This document shows, piece by piece, positions 38,164 to 46,126 of a stretch of DNA of 64,000 nucleotides; within the stretch, counting starts at the first letter, position 1, and each line of letters starts with the position of its first letter. The stretch comes from JBNNGK01 sp050268245 (GTDB lineage: Bacteria; Pseudomonadota; Gammaproteobacteria; Enterobacterales; Enterobacteriaceae). Both the position numbers and the translations under genes were made by a program. The stretch covers positions 381,780 through 445,779 of the forward strand of contig NZ_JBNNGK010000001.1 of the NCBI RefSeq assembly GCF_050268245.1, read 5' to 3'. The notes beneath the pieces are model-generated. The model was not told the DNA's origin. It was given only the letters and a program-made list of their open reading frames with translations, and did no database searches.

Positions 38164-38556
38164 ATGACAACACAACGTAAGCCTTATGTGCGTACGATGA
38201 CGCCAACCTGGTGGCAAAAACTGGGATTTTATCGTTTCTATATGCTGCGTGAAGGCACCTCCGTATTGGCGGTGTGGTTTAGCATCGTCCTACTTTACGG
38301 CGTATTCGCGCTGAAGGGCGGGCCGGAAGGCTGGGCCGGCTTTGTTGGTTTCCTGCAAAATCCGTTGGTGCTGCTGATTAATATCATCGCACTCTTGGCC
38401 GCCGCACTGCATACCAAAACCTGGTTCGATCTGGCGCCCAAAGCAGCCAACATCGTGGTCAACAGTGAGAAAATGGGGCCAGGGCCCATCGTTAAAGCCC
38501 TATGGGCAGTGACCATCGTGGTGACCGTGGTCATTCTCGCCGTCGCGCTACTGTAA
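38164..38556 (+). CDS. frdC: Fumarate reductase membrane anchor subunit C
   Basis: The 130-residue protein has three hydrophobic helices and the conserved MTPTWWQKLGFYRFYMLREGTSV opening. It anchors FrdAB to the inner membrane and binds menaquinol with FrdD. It starts 16 bases after frdB with a GGAGAGGAG ribosome binding site. Confidence 0.97.
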   Translation: MTTQRKPYVRTMTPTWWQKLGFYRFYMLREGTSVLAVWFSIVLLYGVFALKGGPEGWAGFVGFLQNPLVLLINIIALLAAALHTKTWFDLAPKAANIVVNSEKMGPGPIVKALWAVTIVVTVVILAVALL

Positions 38557-38568
38557 TTCGGAGGAAAC

Positions 38569-38928
38569 ATGATAAATCCTGCACCAAAACGCTCTGATGA
38601 ACCGGTTTTCTGGGGATTATTCGGCGCTGGCGGCATGTGGGGCGCCATCGTCGCTCCGGCCATCGTATTACTTGTTGGCATCTTACTGCCGCTTGGTTTG
38701 TTCCCTGGCGATGCACTCGGTTACGACCGCGTGCTGGCTTTCTGTCAGAGCCTAATTGGTCGGCTATTCCTGCTGTTGATGATTATTTTGCCACTATGGT
38801 GTGGCCTGCACCGTATTCATCACGCCATGCACGACCTTAAAATCCATGTGCCAGCCGGTAAATGGGTGTTTTACGGTCTGGCAGCTATCCTCAGCGTCGT
38901 TACACTCATCGGTGTCGTAACGCTCTAG
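38569..38928 (+). CDS. frdD: Fumarate reductase membrane anchor subunit D
   Basis: The 119-residue three-helix anchor opens with MINPAPKRSDEPVFWGLFGAGGMW and has the LHRIHHAMHDLKIH segment near the quinone site. It is the last gene of frdABCD. A long hairpin begins 7 bases after the stop. Confidence 0.97.
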   Translation: MINPAPKRSDEPVFWGLFGAGGMWGAIVAPAIVLLVGILLPLGLFPGDALGYDRVLAFCQSLIGRLFLLLMIILPLWCGLHRIHHAMHDLKIHVPAGKWVFYGLAAILSVVTLIGVVTL

Positions 38929-38935
38929 CCCTTCT

Positions 38936-38959
38936 GGCGGCTAACGACCGTTAGCCGCC
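38936..38959 (+). terminator. Hairpin at the frdD-blc junction
   Basis: A 10-bp perfect stem GGCGGCTAAC / GTTAGCCGCC has a GACC loop and no T tract. In E. coli the equivalent position holds the frd terminator/ampC attenuator; here ampC is absent. Confidence 0.55.
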
Positions 38960-39014
38960 CTGCGTACTTTTCCGCTACACTGTTTATCCTTCCCTTGGTA
39001 AACAGGAGTTACCC

Positions 39015-39545
39015 ATGCGTTTGTGGTCAAAACTTTGCATGATGCTTCCCGCACTGCTGTCCGTTGCCTGTAGCGTTTCACCGCCGAAGGACGTCAAGGT
39101 GGTTGATAACTTCGACACCAAGCGCTATCTCGGCACCTGGTATGAAATAGCCCGGCTCGATCACCGCTTCGAACGGGGTTTGGAGCAGGTTACAGCGAAT
39201 TACAGCCCACGCGAAGATGGCGGCCTGAAGGTGCTCAACAAAGGGTTTAATCCGAAAAAACAGCAATGGCAGGAAAGCGAAGGCAAAGCCTACTTTATCG
39301 GTTCTCCGCAGGTGGCATCACTCAAAGTCTCGTTTTTCGGCCCCTTCTACGGTGGCTATAACGTCATTGAATTAGATGCAGATTATCGTTACGCGCTGGT
39401 CTGCGGGCCAAACAGAGATTACTTATGGATCTTGTCGCGTACGCCAACATTAGACGCTGACGTACGCGATACACTGCTAAAAACGGCCCAAGGTTACGGG
39501 TTTGCAATCGATAAGCTGATTTGGGTTAATCAAAACGGCAATTAA
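39015..39545 (+). CDS. blc: Outer-membrane lipoprotein Blc (bacterial lipocalin)
   Basis: The 176-residue protein has a lipoprotein signal ending LLSVAC (Cys19) and the lipocalin motif GTWYEIARLDHRFERG; YFIGSPQ...VSFFGPFYGGYNV and CGPNRDYLWILSRTP complete the barrel. It binds lysophospholipids and is stress-induced in E. coli. Its end overlaps the end of convergent gdx/sugE by 4 bases. Confidence 0.97.
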   Translation: MRLWSKLCMMLPALLSVACSVSPPKDVKVVDNFDTKRYLGTWYEIARLDHRFERGLEQVTANYSPREDGGLKVLNKGFNPKKQQWQESEGKAYFIGSPQVASLKVSFFGPFYGGYNVIELDADYRYALVCGPNRDYLWILSRTPTLDADVRDTLLKTAQGYGFAIDKLIWVNQNGN

Positions 39546-39859
39546 TGACTGCTGAATTTCAGCCCGAGAATACCAACGATAATCAGGCACAGACTCAAAA
39601 TACGCATGATATTGGTCGATTCGCCAAGCAGAACCATCCCCATAATTGCCGCCCCAACGGCACCGATACCGGTCCATACCGCGTAGGCGGTGCCTGCGGG
39701 CAGCGTTTTCATCGCATTAGCCAATAGCACCATACTGACCACCATCGCCACGATAGTGATAACACTGGGTGTCAGACGGGTAAAACCGTGGGTATATTTC
39801 AGGCCGATAGCCCAGACAACTTCCAATAAACCAGCAATAACAAGAATAATCCACGCCAC
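39542..39859 (-). CDS. gdx: Guanidinium exporter Gdx (SugE), SMR family
   Basis: The 105-residue small multidrug-resistance-family protein has four transmembrane helices and the essential Glu13 in MAWIILVIAGLLEVVW. It is the Gdx type (KYTHGF, GTAYAVWTGIGAVGAA), which exports guanidinium in exchange for protons. A GTG at 39859 was chosen as the start: it has a GGAG ribosome binding site 8 bases away and gives the exact family length. The longer open frame upstream covers the riboswitch. Confidence 0.95.
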   Translation of the reverse strand: MAWIILVIAGLLEVVWAIGLKYTHGFTRLTPSVITIVAMVVSMVLLANAMKTLPAGTAYAVWTGIGAVGAAIMGMVLLGESTNIMRILSLCLIIVGILGLKFSSH

Positions 39860-39880
39860 GAGGTAGGCTCCAGGAAGAGT

Positions 39881-39926
39881 GGGGTCGTCCCCTGAAAAAT
39901 GATGCGCAGGAAGGCCGTCCAACCTG
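39881..39926 (-). promoter_or_regulatory. Guanidine-II (mini-ykkC) riboswitch
   Basis: On the minus strand two short hairpins with ACGR tetraloops are separated by 14 bases. The first is CAGGTTGG-ACGG-CCTTCCTG; the second is GGGG-ACGA-CCCC. This is the defining architecture of the guanidine-II class. It lies directly upstream of the gdx ribosome binding site, where ligand binding is known to favour translation. Confidence 0.9.
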
Positions 39927-40084
39927 GCTGAATGAACGGAGAAATGATAACTCAGATTAGAGTCTAGAGAACATTGAAAAATGAGGCTTAATGCGCGGCA
40001 GACAATACACTGGGTATTCCACAATAGCCAAAAACATCAACGCCATTTTTAAGCAGTGGAATACCACAGAGAATATAAAACGCG

Positions 40085-40216
40085 TTACTGTGCGCTGCGT
40101 TGAATCGCCTCGCCACCCGCCTGAACATCTTTACCGATGCCTTCGGTGGTGTTACATGCGGTCAGTGAAGACAGGACTAACAAAGAGAAAATAGCGATAA
40201 TACTTTTCTTCATCAT
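40085..40216 (-). CDS. ecnB: Entericidin B lipoprotein
   Basis: This 43-residue gene reads MMKKSIIAIFSLLVLSSLTA then CNTTEGIGKDVQAGGEAIQ and ends RSAQ. It has a lipoprotein signal with Cys21 and the entericidin pattern CNTT-x-G-x-G-x-D. EcnB is the bacteriolytic partner of the ecnAB toxin/antidote-like lipoprotein pair. A start one codon later (40213) is possible. Confidence 0.92.
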   Translation of the reverse strand: MMKKSIIAIFSLLVLSSLTACNTTEGIGKDVQAGGEAIQRSAQ

Positions 40217-40337
40217 AAGAAAATCCTTATTAATTAGTGACGAAAAGATACAACACTCTTAGTTTAGTCAAAATTGGTATGAGTTGCCGTTATAAACAGA
40301 TTTTTCTGCATGACTCTGTTCGCAATGCTTAACTTTA

Positions 40338-40469
40338 TCAGCTCGCACCACGAGAAATAGCGCTACCTAAATGTTGTACGTCTTCGCCAAAACCGCGGAA
40401 GGTGTTGCAACCGCTAAGTGACATCAACAACATCAAGGAAATAATGGCCAACCACGTTTTCTTGATCAT
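40338..40469 (-). CDS. ecnA: Entericidin A lipoprotein
   Basis: This 43-residue gene starts MIKKTWLAIISLMLLMSLSG, then CNTFRGFGEDVQHLGSAIS and ends RGAS. The lipidated Cys is residue 21, and RGFGED and the Ser-rich end match E. coli EcnA closely. It lies between efp and ecnB, as in E. coli. Confidence 0.92.
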   Translation of the reverse strand: MIKKTWLAIISLMLLMSLSGCNTFRGFGEDVQHLGSAISRGAS

Positions 40470-40501
40470 GCCTATTCTGCCAACACTCAAGGAGGTAGGA
40501 T

Positions 40502-40531
40502 TAAAACGAGGGAATCGCCATGATCCCCTCG
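40502..40531 (-). terminator. Terminator between efp and ecnA
   Basis: On the minus strand CGAGGG...CCCTCG closes an imperfect stem and is followed by TTTTAA. Confidence 0.65.
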
Positions 40532-40540
40532 AGTTGATAC

Positions 40541-41107
40541 TTATTTAACGCGTGATACGTATTCGCCAGAGCGGGTGTCAACTTTGATCACTTCGCCGAT
40601 CTGCACGAACAGGGGCACTTTAACCACGGCGCCGGTAGATAACGTCGCAGGTTTGCCGCCAGTACCGGCCGTATCACCTTTCAGACCTGGATCGGTATCA
40701 ACGATTTCCAGCTCTACGAAGTTTGGTGGGGTCACAGCAATAGGCTGGCCATTCCACAGGGTCACGATACATTCAGCCTGATCCAGCAGCCATTTAGCGT
40801 TATCGCCAATCGCTTTCTGATCGGCTGCCAGTTGCTCGAAGGTTTCGTTGTTCATGAAGTGGTAAAACTCACCGTCGTTGTACAGGTAAGTCAGGTTCAT
40901 ATCCATAACGTCCGCGCCTTCGGCGGAGTCAGTCGATTTAAAAGTTTTCTCTACGCGAGTACCGGTCAGCAGACGGCGCATTTTAACGCGTGCAAACGCC
41001 TGGCCTTTACCCGGTTTAACGAACTCACTGGACTCAACCGCGTAAGGCTCGCCCTCGAACATGATTTTAAGACCCGGACGGAAATCGTTGCTAGAATAAG
41101 TCGCCAT
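40541..41107 (-). CDS. efp: Translation elongation factor P
   Basis: The 188-residue three-domain EF-P is nearly identical to that of E. coli. The modified Lys34 sits in the loop VKPGKGQAF; the C-terminal domain ends DTRSGEYVSRVK. It relieves ribosome stalling at polyproline after beta-lysylation by EpmA/EpmB and hydroxylation by EpmC. It is divergent from epmB, with 42 bases between the two starts. Confidence 0.99.
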   Translation of the reverse strand: MATYSSNDFRPGLKIMFEGEPYAVESSEFVKPGKGQAFARVKMRRLLTGTRVEKTFKSTDSAEGADVMDMNLTYLYNDGEFYHFMNNETFEQLAADQKAIGDNAKWLLDQAECIVTLWNGQPIAVTPPNFVELEIVDTDPGLKGDTAGTGGKPATLSTGAVVKVPLFVQIGEVIKVDTRSGEYVSRVK

Positions 41108-41149
41108 AATGGCCCTCTTAATATTTTAACTGGTAGCTTAGCCAAAAAA

Positions 41150-42178
41150 ATGGCACACATTGTAACCCAAAACATCGCAGATAGAGAAGAATGGTTGCAT
41201 CAACTCGCCGATGTTATTACTGACCCCGATGAACTACTGCAGCTGTTGTCACTTGATACGCACCCGGTGTTACCGCAGGGGCGCGAAGCACGACGCCTGT
41301 TTCCGCTGCGAGTGCCGCGGGCATTTGCCGCTCGCATGCGTAAGGGTGATGCCAACGATCCGCTGTTACGTCAAGTTTTGACCGCCAGCGAAGAGTTCAT
41401 TACTGCCCCCGGCTTCACCACCGATCCGCTGGATGAACAACGTAGCGTCGTTCCAGGGCTGCTGCATAAGTATCACAACCGTGCGCTGCTGCTGGTAAAA
41501 GGCGGTTGTGCGGTCAATTGCCGCTACTGTTTCCGCCGCCATTTCCCCTATCAGGATAACCAAGGCAATAAAGCCAACTGGCGTCTGGCTATCGAGTATA
41601 TCCGCCACCAGCCGGAACTGGATGAAATTATTTTCTCCGGCGGCGATCCCTTGATGGCAAAAGATCATGAATTGGCCTGGTTGATCGGCGAATTAGCAGC
41701 GATCCCACATCTAAAGCGGCTGCGCATTCACACGCGTTTGCCCGTTGTGATCCCGGCGCGCATCACTGATGAGCTATGCCAGCTGTTGGCGGATTCACGC
41801 TTACAGGTGTTAATGGTGACGCACATCAACCACGCCAACGAAATAGACGACGCTTTACGCACCAGTATGTCGCAACTGCGCCGAGCAGGCGTAACGCTGC
41901 TCAACCAAAGCGTACTTTTGCGTGGTATCAATGATGATGCCGAGACTTTAGCCGAACTAAGCAATGCACTGTTTGATGCCGGGATTTTGCCCTATTACAT
42001 TCATGTATTGGATAAAGTCCAAGGTGCCGCGCATTTCATGGTCAGCGATGATGAAGCGCGAGCAATTATGAAAACCTTACTGGGAAAAATATCAGGTTAT
42101 CTGGTACCACGCTTGACCCGCGAAATCGGCGGCGAGCCCAGTAAAACACCGTTGGATTTGCGCCTGACACAGGCCTAA
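41150..42178 (+). CDS. epmB: EF-P (R)-beta-lysine 2,3-aminomutase EpmB
   Basis: The 342-residue radical-SAM, PLP-dependent aminomutase converts (S)-alpha-lysine to (R)-beta-lysine for EF-P. The cluster motif CAVNCRYCFRRHFPY, the GGDPLM block and the C-terminal KTPLDL end are intact. The start ATG at 41150 gives the family length; the frame is open back into efp antisense but not coding there. Confidence 0.96.
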   Translation: MAHIVTQNIADREEWLHQLADVITDPDELLQLLSLDTHPVLPQGREARRLFPLRVPRAFAARMRKGDANDPLLRQVLTASEEFITAPGFTTDPLDEQRSVVPGLLHKYHNRALLLVKGGCAVNCRYCFRRHFPYQDNQGNKANWRLAIEYIRHQPELDEIIFSGGDPLMAKDHELAWLIGELAAIPHLKRLRIHTRLPVVIPARITDELCQLLADSRLQVLMVTHINHANEIDDALRTSMSQLRRAGVTLLNQSVLLRGINDDAETLAELSNALFDAGILPYYIHVLDKVQGAAHFMVSDDEARAIMKTLLGKISGYLVPRLTREIGGEPSKTPLDLRLTQA

Positions 42179-42227
42179 TTTAAACACGGAGAATGCAAAA
42201 AATAAGGGGATGGTAACGTCGTCTGAT

Positions 42228-42295
42228 GGCCCGAAATAGCCGCGGCTCACAGTACGAGGGGCTTCCGGCAGCTTACGCGACGCTCCCATCGTTAC
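42228..42295 (+). repeat. Intergenic repeat element, copy 2
   Basis: From GGCCCGAAATAGCCG through CCGGCAGCTTACGCGACG this segment matches the minus strand of 9303-9370 in order, at roughly 70% by eye. It lies about 50 bases after epmB and before the shared terminator. Confidence 0.5.
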
Positions 42296-42326
42296 GCTCT
42301 CGCTGATAACCGGTTTTTCAACCTCT

Positions 42327-42358
42327 AAAAAGGAATGCCGTGGCATTCCTTTTTCTTT
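42327..42358. terminator. Bidirectional terminator between epmB and yjeI
   Basis: AAAAAGGAATGCC / GGCATTCCTTTTT followed by CTTTT serves both convergent genes. Confidence 0.85.
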
Positions 42359-42379
42359 TAATATGAATCGGCTACACCA

Positions 42380-42724
42380 TTACGGGCATTTATAAACTTG
42401 GCCAATCATTTTACTGTCGAGCGGAGCAAAACTTGAAAGTAGGTTCTGGCTTGGGCTTGTCGCACCATAAATCACATTGCCCCCCATCGCCGCAGCCTTA
42501 TTGCGCAGATCGTTAGCTGCACCGCGCAGACCACCGCTTTCAGCATTGCTACCAGCCAACCAGTTGCTTTGGGTACCGGTCGCTTCACCCACCAGCTGAC
42601 ATTCTGCCGCCGGTTTAGTGTCGGTAAATTTAATCTGCTGACCTGCACTGGTCAGTTCATTGGTGGTGCTGCATCCTGCCAACAGCAAGGCTGCCGACAG
42701 TCCCAGTAAGGCTTTAATCCGCAT
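42380..42724 (-). CDS. yjeI: DUF4156 lipoprotein YjeI
   Basis: The 114-residue lipoprotein has the signal MRIKALLGLSAALLLAGC, with lipidated Cys18. The mature domain reads ECQLVGEATGTQSNWL...LRNKAAAMGGNVIYG...IGQVYKC, as in E. coli YjeI. Function is unknown. The start at 42724 was chosen for its GGGGAA ribosome binding site; in-frame ATGs at 42736 and 42781 are less likely. Confidence 0.9.
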   Translation of the reverse strand: MRIKALLGLSAALLLAGCSTTNELTSAGQQIKFTDTKPAAECQLVGEATGTQSNWLAGSNAESGGLRGAANDLRNKAAAMGGNVIYGATSPSQNLLSSFAPLDSKMIGQVYKCP

Positions 42725-43092
42725 CTTGTTCCCCATATGATGTTGAGAATTACGCAAAAGCTTATCAGAAAGCGATGCCATCTCTTAAGCTTCCGTTGCC
42801 GCATGTCGCGGGTCAACGCATTGAGCGATGGCTGATAATCTATCAGTTTACACGCTAAATCTGTTCGGTTTGTAAAAATATCATCAAATACAGGTGCGGC
42901 AACGCTCACAACATGCGTCGCTGCTTTTTCACCTTGCTCAACGAACGCTTTAGCGCGACAAAAACTACCCGCGGATTTAGCGCAATTCCCTCGTGCCGCA
43001 CCCAATTAAAATAAAAACGTTAATCCAATAAGGAGACACGTAGCGCAGCCCACTGCCTTGTTCTCGACGCGACGGTGTCAGCCATCAAGACA
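42725..43092. other. Intergenic region between yjeI and groEL
   Basis: About 370 bases with no recognisable gene. It must hold the yjeI promoter. An AAGGAG at 43030-43035 is not followed by a usable start codon. I see no other structured element. Confidence 0.4.
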
Positions 43093-43121
43093 TAAAAAAA
43101 CCCCGGCTCATCACCGGGGTT
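43093..43121 (-). terminator. Rho-independent terminator of groES-groEL
   Basis: On the minus strand ACCCCGG / CCGGGGT is followed by TTTTTT, 26 bases past groEL. Confidence 0.88.
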
Positions 43122-43146
43122 CTAGTAGAACAGTATTTGGGGAGGG

Positions 43147-44799
43147 TTACATCATGCCGCCCATGCCACCCATACCGCCCATGCCACCCATACCTGCAGC
43201 GCCCATGTCGCCTTTATCTTCTTGCGGCAGGTCGGTAACCATACATTCGGTAGTGATCATCAGACCAGCCACAGATGCGGCATACTGCAGAGCAGAACGC
43301 GTAACTTTGGTTGGATCCAGGATACCCATGCCGATCATATCGCCGTACTCTTCAGAGTAAGCGTTATAACCGTAGCTGCCTTCGCCTGCTTTCACGTTGT
43401 TCGCGATAACAGAGGCTTCTTCACCGGCGTTGATCACGATCTGACGCAGTGGCGCTTCCATTGCACGCAGTGCAACTTTGATACCCACGTTCTGATCTTC
43501 ATTGTCGCCTTTCAGGCCAGCAATTTTACCTGCTACGCGGATCAGCGCTACGCCACCGCCGGCCACAACGCCTTCTTCAACCGCAGCACGGGTTGCGTGC
43601 AGCGCATCTTCAACGCGGGCTTTCTTCTCTTTCATTTCAACTTCAGTTGCTGCGCCCACTTTGATAACGGCTACGCCGCCAGCCAGTTTAGCGACACGCT
43701 CCTGCAGTTTTTCGCGATCGTAGTCAGAGGTCGCTTCTTCGATCTGCTGACGGATCTGGGTAACACGGCCCTGAATGGTCGCTTCGTCGCCCACACCATC
43801 GATGATGATGGTGGTGTCTTTGTTGATAACAACGCGTTTAGCCTGACCCAGATCTTCCAGGGTAGTTTTTTCCAGCTCCATACCGATCTCTTCAGAGATC
43901 ACGGTACCGCCAGTCAAGGTTGCGATATCTTGCAGCATCGCTTTACGACGATCGCCGAAGCCAGGTGCTTTAACCGCAGCCACTTTCACGATGCCACGCA
44001 TGGTGTTAACCACCAAGGTAGCCAACGCTTCGCCTTCAACATCTTCCGCTACGATCAGCAGTGGTTTGCCCGCTTTCGCTACGGCTTCCAGTACTGGCAG
44101 CATTTCACGGATGTTAGAGACTTTCTTGTCTGCCAACAGGATGAACGGGCTTTCCAGCTCAACAGAACCGGTTTCAGGCTTGTTGATGAAGTATGGAGAC
44201 AGGTAACCGCGATCGAACTGCATACCTTCTACCACGTCCAACTCGTCTTGCAAGCCGGTGCCTTCTTCAACGGTGATAACGCCTTCTTTACCTACTTTTT
44301 CCATCGCTTCTGCAATCAGTTTACCCACGGTTTCGTCGGAGTTTGCAGAGATGGTGCCGACCTGAGCAATGGCTTTGGAGTCAGAGCAAGGTACGGACAG
44401 TTTTTTCAGTTCTTCAACCGCAGCGATAACCGCTTTGTCGATACCGCGCTTCAGATCCATTGGGTTCATGCCCGCCGCAACGGCTTTCAGACCTTCGGTG
44501 ATAATGGATTGAGCCAGTACGGTTGCAGTAGTGGTGCCGTCACCCGCCGCGTCGTTCGCTTTAGAGGCAACTTCTTTCACCATTTGTGCGCCCATGTTTT
44601 CGAACTTGTCTTCCAGTTCGATTTCACGCGCAACAGACACGCCATCTTTAGTGATAGTCGGTGCGCCGAATGATTTATCCAGCACTACGTTGCGGCCTTT
44701 CGGGCCCAACGTCACTTTCACTGCATCAGCGAGAACATTCACACCGCGAAGCATTTTTACACGCGCGTCATTGCCGAATTTTACGTCTTTAGCTGCCAT
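43147..44799 (-). CDS. groEL: Chaperonin GroEL
   Basis: The 550-residue 60-kDa chaperonin starts MAAKDVKFGNDARVKMLRGVN. It carries the ATP-site GDGTTTATVLAQ with the catalytic Asp, the family signature AAVEEGVVAGGG and a GGM-repeat tail ending GGMGGMM. It forms the double heptamer with GroES lid. A 45-base gap follows groES. A long open frame on the opposite strand (43222-44673) is a codon-usage shadow. Confidence 0.99.
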   Translation of the reverse strand: MAAKDVKFGNDARVKMLRGVNVLADAVKVTLGPKGRNVVLDKSFGAPTITKDGVSVAREIELEDKFENMGAQMVKEVASKANDAAGDGTTTATVLAQSIITEGLKAVAAGMNPMDLKRGIDKAVIAAVEELKKLSVPCSDSKAIAQVGTISANSDETVGKLIAEAMEKVGKEGVITVEEGTGLQDELDVVEGMQFDRGYLSPYFINKPETGSVELESPFILLADKKVSNIREMLPVLEAVAKAGKPLLIVAEDVEGEALATLVVNTMRGIVKVAAVKAPGFGDRRKAMLQDIATLTGGTVISEEIGMELEKTTLEDLGQAKRVVINKDTTIIIDGVGDEATIQGRVTQIRQQIEEATSDYDREKLQERVAKLAGGVAVIKVGAATEVEMKEKKARVEDALHATRAAVEEGVVAGGGVALIRVAGKIAGLKGDNEDQNVGIKVALRAMEAPLRQIVINAGEEASVIANNVKAGEGSYGYNAYSEEYGDMIGMGILDPTKVTRSALQYAASVAGLMITTECMVTDLPQEDKGDMGAAGMGGMGGMGGMGGMM

Positions 44800-44844
44800 T
44801 GGTATTTCCCTTCAACTCTTTTCAGTTCAGAAGATAAAGCGCAA

Positions 44845-45138
44845 TTACGCTTCAACAATTGCCAGAATGTCGCTTTCGGACATGATCAACACTTCTTCAT
44901 TGTCGATCTTCTCTGCTTTCACGCCGTAACCGTCGTTGAAAATCACGATATCGCCCACTTTCACATCCAGTGGTTGCACACTACCGTTTTCCAGAACGCG
45001 CCCTTTGCCGATGGCGACGACTTCACCACGAGTGGATTTACCCGCTGCAGAGCCAGTCAGTACGATGCCGCCAGCAGATTTTGATTCAACTTCTTTGCGC
45101 TTGACGATAACGCGGTCATGCAATGGACGAATACTCAT
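44845..45138 (-). CDS. groES: Co-chaperonin GroES
   Basis: The 97-residue protein starts MSIRPLHDRVIVKRKEVE. The mobile loop (SAGGIVLTGSAAGKS) and the NDGYGVKAEKID end are intact. The start at 45138 was chosen over an upstream in-frame codon because of the family N-terminus and the AGGAGAG ribosome binding site. Confidence 0.99.
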   Translation of the reverse strand: MSIRPLHDRVIVKRKEVESKSAGGIVLTGSAAGKSTRGEVVAIGKGRVLENGSVQPLDVKVGDIVIFNDGYGVKAEKIDNEEVLIMSESDILAIVEA

Positions 45139-45220
45139 TGAACGCTCTCCTGTAAGAAGGTCTGTATCAGATTTAGGGTTGTGCACCGGATTATCATATT
45201 TACCGGCCTCGTGGGAAATG

Positions 45221-45250
45221 AGATGGGGGCATTCCATTTCCCTTCAAGGG
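45221..45250 (-). promoter_or_regulatory. Sigma-32 heat-shock promoter of groES-groEL
   Basis: On the minus strand CCCTTGAA is separated by 14 bases from CCCCATCT, matching the sigma-32 consensus almost exactly. Confidence 0.92.
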
Positions 45251-45277
45251 CCCAAGTAAAAAATTTTTTTGCTTGGG
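45251..45277 (-). terminator. Hairpin between fxsA and the groES promoter
   Basis: CCCAAG / CTTGGG flanks a self-complementary A/T run (AAAAAATTTTTT). It starts 11 bases after the fxsA stop and directly abuts the groES -35 box. It probably terminates fxsA transcripts and insulates the heat-shock promoter. Confidence 0.5.
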
Positions 45278-45287
45278 CAAAATTCAA

Positions 45288-45779
45288 TTAACGATCGTCA
45301 CGTTTGTCATTCTCATCTGAGCGATGCTCAAGCGTACGCTGCTCGTCTTCCTTACGCTGAAACTCACCGTCAAAGGTATTGCCGTTGGCGGCATCACCAC
45401 CCTGCCCCCAACCGCCGGGGCGATACACCGACAAATGTGGCATCAGTTTCAGCGTCAGCGATTTCTGCACCGGCGGTAACAACAACAGCAAACCGAGAAA
45501 ATCGGTAAAGAAACCGGGAACCAGCAGTAAGAAACCCGCCAACACCAGAGAAACACTTTTCACCATTTCCGCCGCAGGGCTTTCACCAGCGGCCAATTTC
45601 TGCTGCATCTGCACAAAGGTTTTCATGCCCTGATTACGAACCAGAGACACACCAACGCAAGAAGTGAAGATCACCAGCAACAGGGTAACGGCGACGCCCA
45701 ACACGTCGGCGACTTTAATAAATAGCGATACTTCGATGTAAACCAACAGAAATATCAGCAAAAACGGTAACCAGCGCAC
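45288..45779 (-). CDS. fxsA: Inner-membrane protein FxsA
   Basis: The 163-residue protein has several hydrophobic segments (WLPFLLIFLLVYIEVSLFI, LGVAVTLLLVIFTSCVGVS, VSLVLAGFLLLVPGFFTDF) and a hydrophilic tail (NTFDGEFQRKEDEQ), like E. coli FxsA, named for suppression of F-plasmid exclusion of phage T7. A GTG at 45779 was chosen as the start: AAGGAGAA lies just upstream and the product then begins MRWLPF. Confidence 0.92.
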   Translation of the reverse strand: MRWLPFLLIFLLVYIEVSLFIKVADVLGVAVTLLLVIFTSCVGVSLVRNQGMKTFVQMQQKLAAGESPAAEMVKSVSLVLAGFLLLVPGFFTDFLGLLLLLPPVQKSLTLKLMPHLSVYRPGGWGQGGDAANGNTFDGEFQRKEDEQRTLEHRSDENDKRDDR

Positions 45780-46126
45780 CGCGTTCTCCTTCAGATGACT
45801 TCGCGTACCCGCGCAGCGGCGCATACGTGAAAAAGGGAGCCTGAATCAGGCGGATTTTATAACAATGGGGGCAGTCCGCAGACATTTCAACCAGACCTCG
45901 ACTTTTATTGCTAGAGTTAGCGAACGTGAATGCGATCACAAAATACAAAAGCAGTGGTTTTTGAAGTTTCAGATAGTGATCTGGGTTCATTCATTTATTC
46001 CAAAGCAGCATATGATCTGGGCTGCAACAATTGCAGTGGTCAATACTTCGGCAGTTGAAGCTCACGGCGACATAAATTAGTTAACAAACAAATAATTAAT
46101 TCGGCAGCAACATAGAGAAGGTTCTC
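45780..46126. other. Divergent regulatory region between fxsA and aspA
   Basis: About 350 bases with no supported gene. It contains a good CRP site (45925-45940), probably for aspA. Short open frames here lack start signals. Confidence 0.5.
45925..45940. promoter_or_regulatory. CRP site upstream of aspA
   Basis: CGTGAATGCGATCACA fits the CRP consensus TGTGA-N6-TCACA with one mismatch in the left arm. aspA is catabolite-controlled in E. coli. Confidence 0.6.

Noticed and set aside
43222..44673. A 483-codon open frame on the plus strand opposite groEL
   Set aside because: It lies fully antisense to the highly biased groEL gene, has no ribosome binding site and is rich in Phe/Arg/Gln/His, as expected for a codon-usage shadow.
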